Shown: positions 30,501 to 30,588 of the stretch, piece after piece
Numbering within the stretch: the stretch's first letter is position 1
How the letters are laid out: the number at the start of each line of letters is the position of its first letter
Assembly: GCA_002373325.1 (NCBI GenBank)
Contig: DFKI01000170.1
Location: 1 to 30,588, forward strand
Direction of reading: 5' to 3'
Origin: Treponema sp. UBA3649
GTDB lineage: Bacteria; Spirochaetota; Spirochaetia; Treponematales; Treponemataceae
Length of the DNA stretch: 30,588 nt
Made by a program: the position numbers and the translations under genes
Notes under the pieces: generated by a model
What the model was told of the DNA's origin: nothing
The model's database searches: none
What the model saw: the letters and a program-made list of their open reading frames with translations, nothing else

Positions 30501-30588
30501 CTATGTATTCGTCAATCTCTTTTTTTATATCGCCGTTATCGAGAAAGTTCTCGCAGGATGCCAGCCCAAACAGCAAGCCCCCCCCCCC
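27511..30588 (-). CDS. Giant surface lipoprotein with Ig-like domains, 5' end missing
   Basis: More than 1,020 residues are visible and the start lies beyond the window. The first residues, GGGGLLFGLASC, look like the end of a lipoprotein signal with lipobox LASC. About 20-110 residues after the Cys, FVTAEEGSGTATPDQVKVKKKETFDLRFKPSGDWKFIRWE resembles a divergent InlB B-repeat. Next comes PTIIDYEPQKSANANQPIIVKFNMPVEA, like the Ig-like domain of SbsA-type proteins, followed by several more beta-sandwich modules with Asp/Asn-rich loops. Such proteins are common in treponemes and are probably exposed on the outer membrane. No catalytic motif is seen. The gene is more AT-rich than the sugar genes. 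Its 5' end is a run of at least 11 G. Confidence 0.75.
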   Translation of the reverse strand, partial: GGGGLLFGLASCENFLDNGDIKKEIDEYIEIANSSPITYFVTAEEGSGTATPDQVKVKKKETFDLRFKPSGDWKFIRWEAINKSTGEIVENAIKFENPDQTETKAQVINPGEGLLIHAKCVQIPTIIDYEPQKSANANQPIIVKFNMPVEAAETDSSASLFNFQKNISLTCNDDDLSYCFETPVFNSDKTELTIVPKTTTEDGVLLKKYMTDPEKNLSLATIQLTFSSELLIQSGDLQLPVDNPTIYVNYLPTVETTPPQKKALVVTRNAGISIENGESFADEIFHTEYIINKKEDVSVDTYEDLVLQNACNGTFYIYGRYFDEGSGIKNVVVEETFLRSQLGESYSPKVLTFSYDQSSENTTFQTINGDTYFLIKHTLSGEDGIYNITVSVRDECNNKSDTTYNIIRKTNMGCVSLYKNGSDYKKLQVSFIGLNEIDGPRTVYNGVFYPVNTVTFTLNYLKTDNQYGEVTKTSPDQIYGNPIPEECFYDFTVDDINVIPGSSIKLICTDFIGNNFELTIDFPETNKKILLDIQKKSTYADITCLDENGHEIYDAFLLRKANSNGTETKLYRGQRKIEPGYTYRIGINTVILDDYLLKFEDLSDSLAPVQIEDVKIQKSKNEGYFTVTVCLAEDTWVNNSAVYLSYGYFASEKISVPSGVTTISFEQYNFRLYSDFTIRAYAICNNQRTPESSWPITAVSPADPDYDNSAPYIDSIVPHGDYFDFKIKDDGTGIKKANIRVVNKKINLDKNYSLNGSNSYTCSIPVWYLLPSTTNASLLYLDFEDNANNKKSTETDIFDAHGIENLVDQRFYRNTDGNLCIEFDHHGFLKDYCFTFKTSLNQNRNGKIGFESIFDSDGSLEGSDLELDCIYSHKNTAEYYRVIISKDEMPVNSFVKVVKFLPTSYLNDGYYLPPVYFYNNTPGSGENDFIIPNGSSKESLVINSDAPVFVHTVVTSIPYDECKEWEASEWLYYKEEFGHKILDFSPTSSPKVYNIPVSEIEKGKCYVVIAHYSDNHVLVSDVMVK
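30578..30588. repeat. Poly-C/poly-G tract at the window end
   Basis: The window ends in 11 consecutive C, which read as G on the coding strand and fall in the signal-peptide region of the lipoprotein (Gly codons just before LLFGLASC). The true length is unknown because the sequence stops here. Confidence 0.7.

Noticed and set aside
1..30588. tRNA or rRNA genes and riboswitches
   Set aside because: No cloverleaf, rRNA segment or recognisable riboswitch fold was seen in the intergenic regions.

Overview
The window looks like chromosome of a gut- or rumen-type spirochaete, most likely a carbohydrate-degrading Treponema. This rests on the mix of genes: flagellar chaperones (FliS and a FlgN-like protein), FtsH, a small beta-barrel outer-membrane protein, a very large Ig/InlB-type surface lipoprotein, and many intracellular enzymes for plant cell-wall sugars (two GH43, a CE8 pectinesterase-like protein, mannonate dehydratase). 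The genus is inferred; there is no rRNA or tRNA here to fix it.

Layout. 1-3063 is accessory DNA: an AT-rich membrane protein, an ISAs1-family transposase remnant, and a HipA-like kinase fused to a C-terminal winged helix, with repeated, helically phased motifs in its promoter. 3078-10837 is a uronate/oligosaccharide module. A minus-strand operon encodes two YtcP/LplB-type permeases, a lipoprotein binding protein, UxuA and a large unrecognised protein, read divergently from a FadR-type GntR regulator. Palindromes in the shared promoter region are probably that regulator's operators. No ABC ATPase is present, so a shared one must be encoded elsewhere. 10866-15143 is housekeeping: ftsH, flgN-like, fliS and an outer-membrane barrel, with two elaborate intergenic repeat loci. 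15279-18693 carries the pectinesterase-like gene, thrH and a GH43. 18774-22255 is an AT-rich DpnII-type (GATC) restriction-modification cassette: a Dam-type methylase with a fused ParB-like domain, the endonuclease, an unknown 175-residue protein, and a DpnA-type methylase that appears to lack a normal start codon. 22263-25016 (minus) holds azlD, azlC, a secreted SH3/ankyrin-like protein and a higBA toxin-antitoxin pair. 25069-26523 is a second GH43, 26744-27333 a Phd/RelE pair, and 27511-30588 the incomplete giant lipoprotein, which runs off the window through a poly-G tract.

Sugar logic: oligosaccharides would enter through the ABC system, be trimmed in the cytoplasm by the GH43s, the pectinesterase-like enzyme and possibly the 675-residue protein, and glucuronate-derived mannonate would be dehydrated by UxuA to 2-keto-3-deoxygluconate.

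Beyond genes, four things stand out. (1) A double-hairpin intergenic element occurs three times; at two loci its outer arms are reiterated outward on both sides as locus-specific 20-23 bp tandem arrays. (2) Heptanucleotide arrays bracket thrH and, as direct repeats, the Phd/RelE module. (3) Several promoters place the -10 box only 6-9 nt before the start codon, predicting leaderless mRNAs. (4) The HipA-winged-helix gene has a 21-bp-phased motif array over its own promoter.
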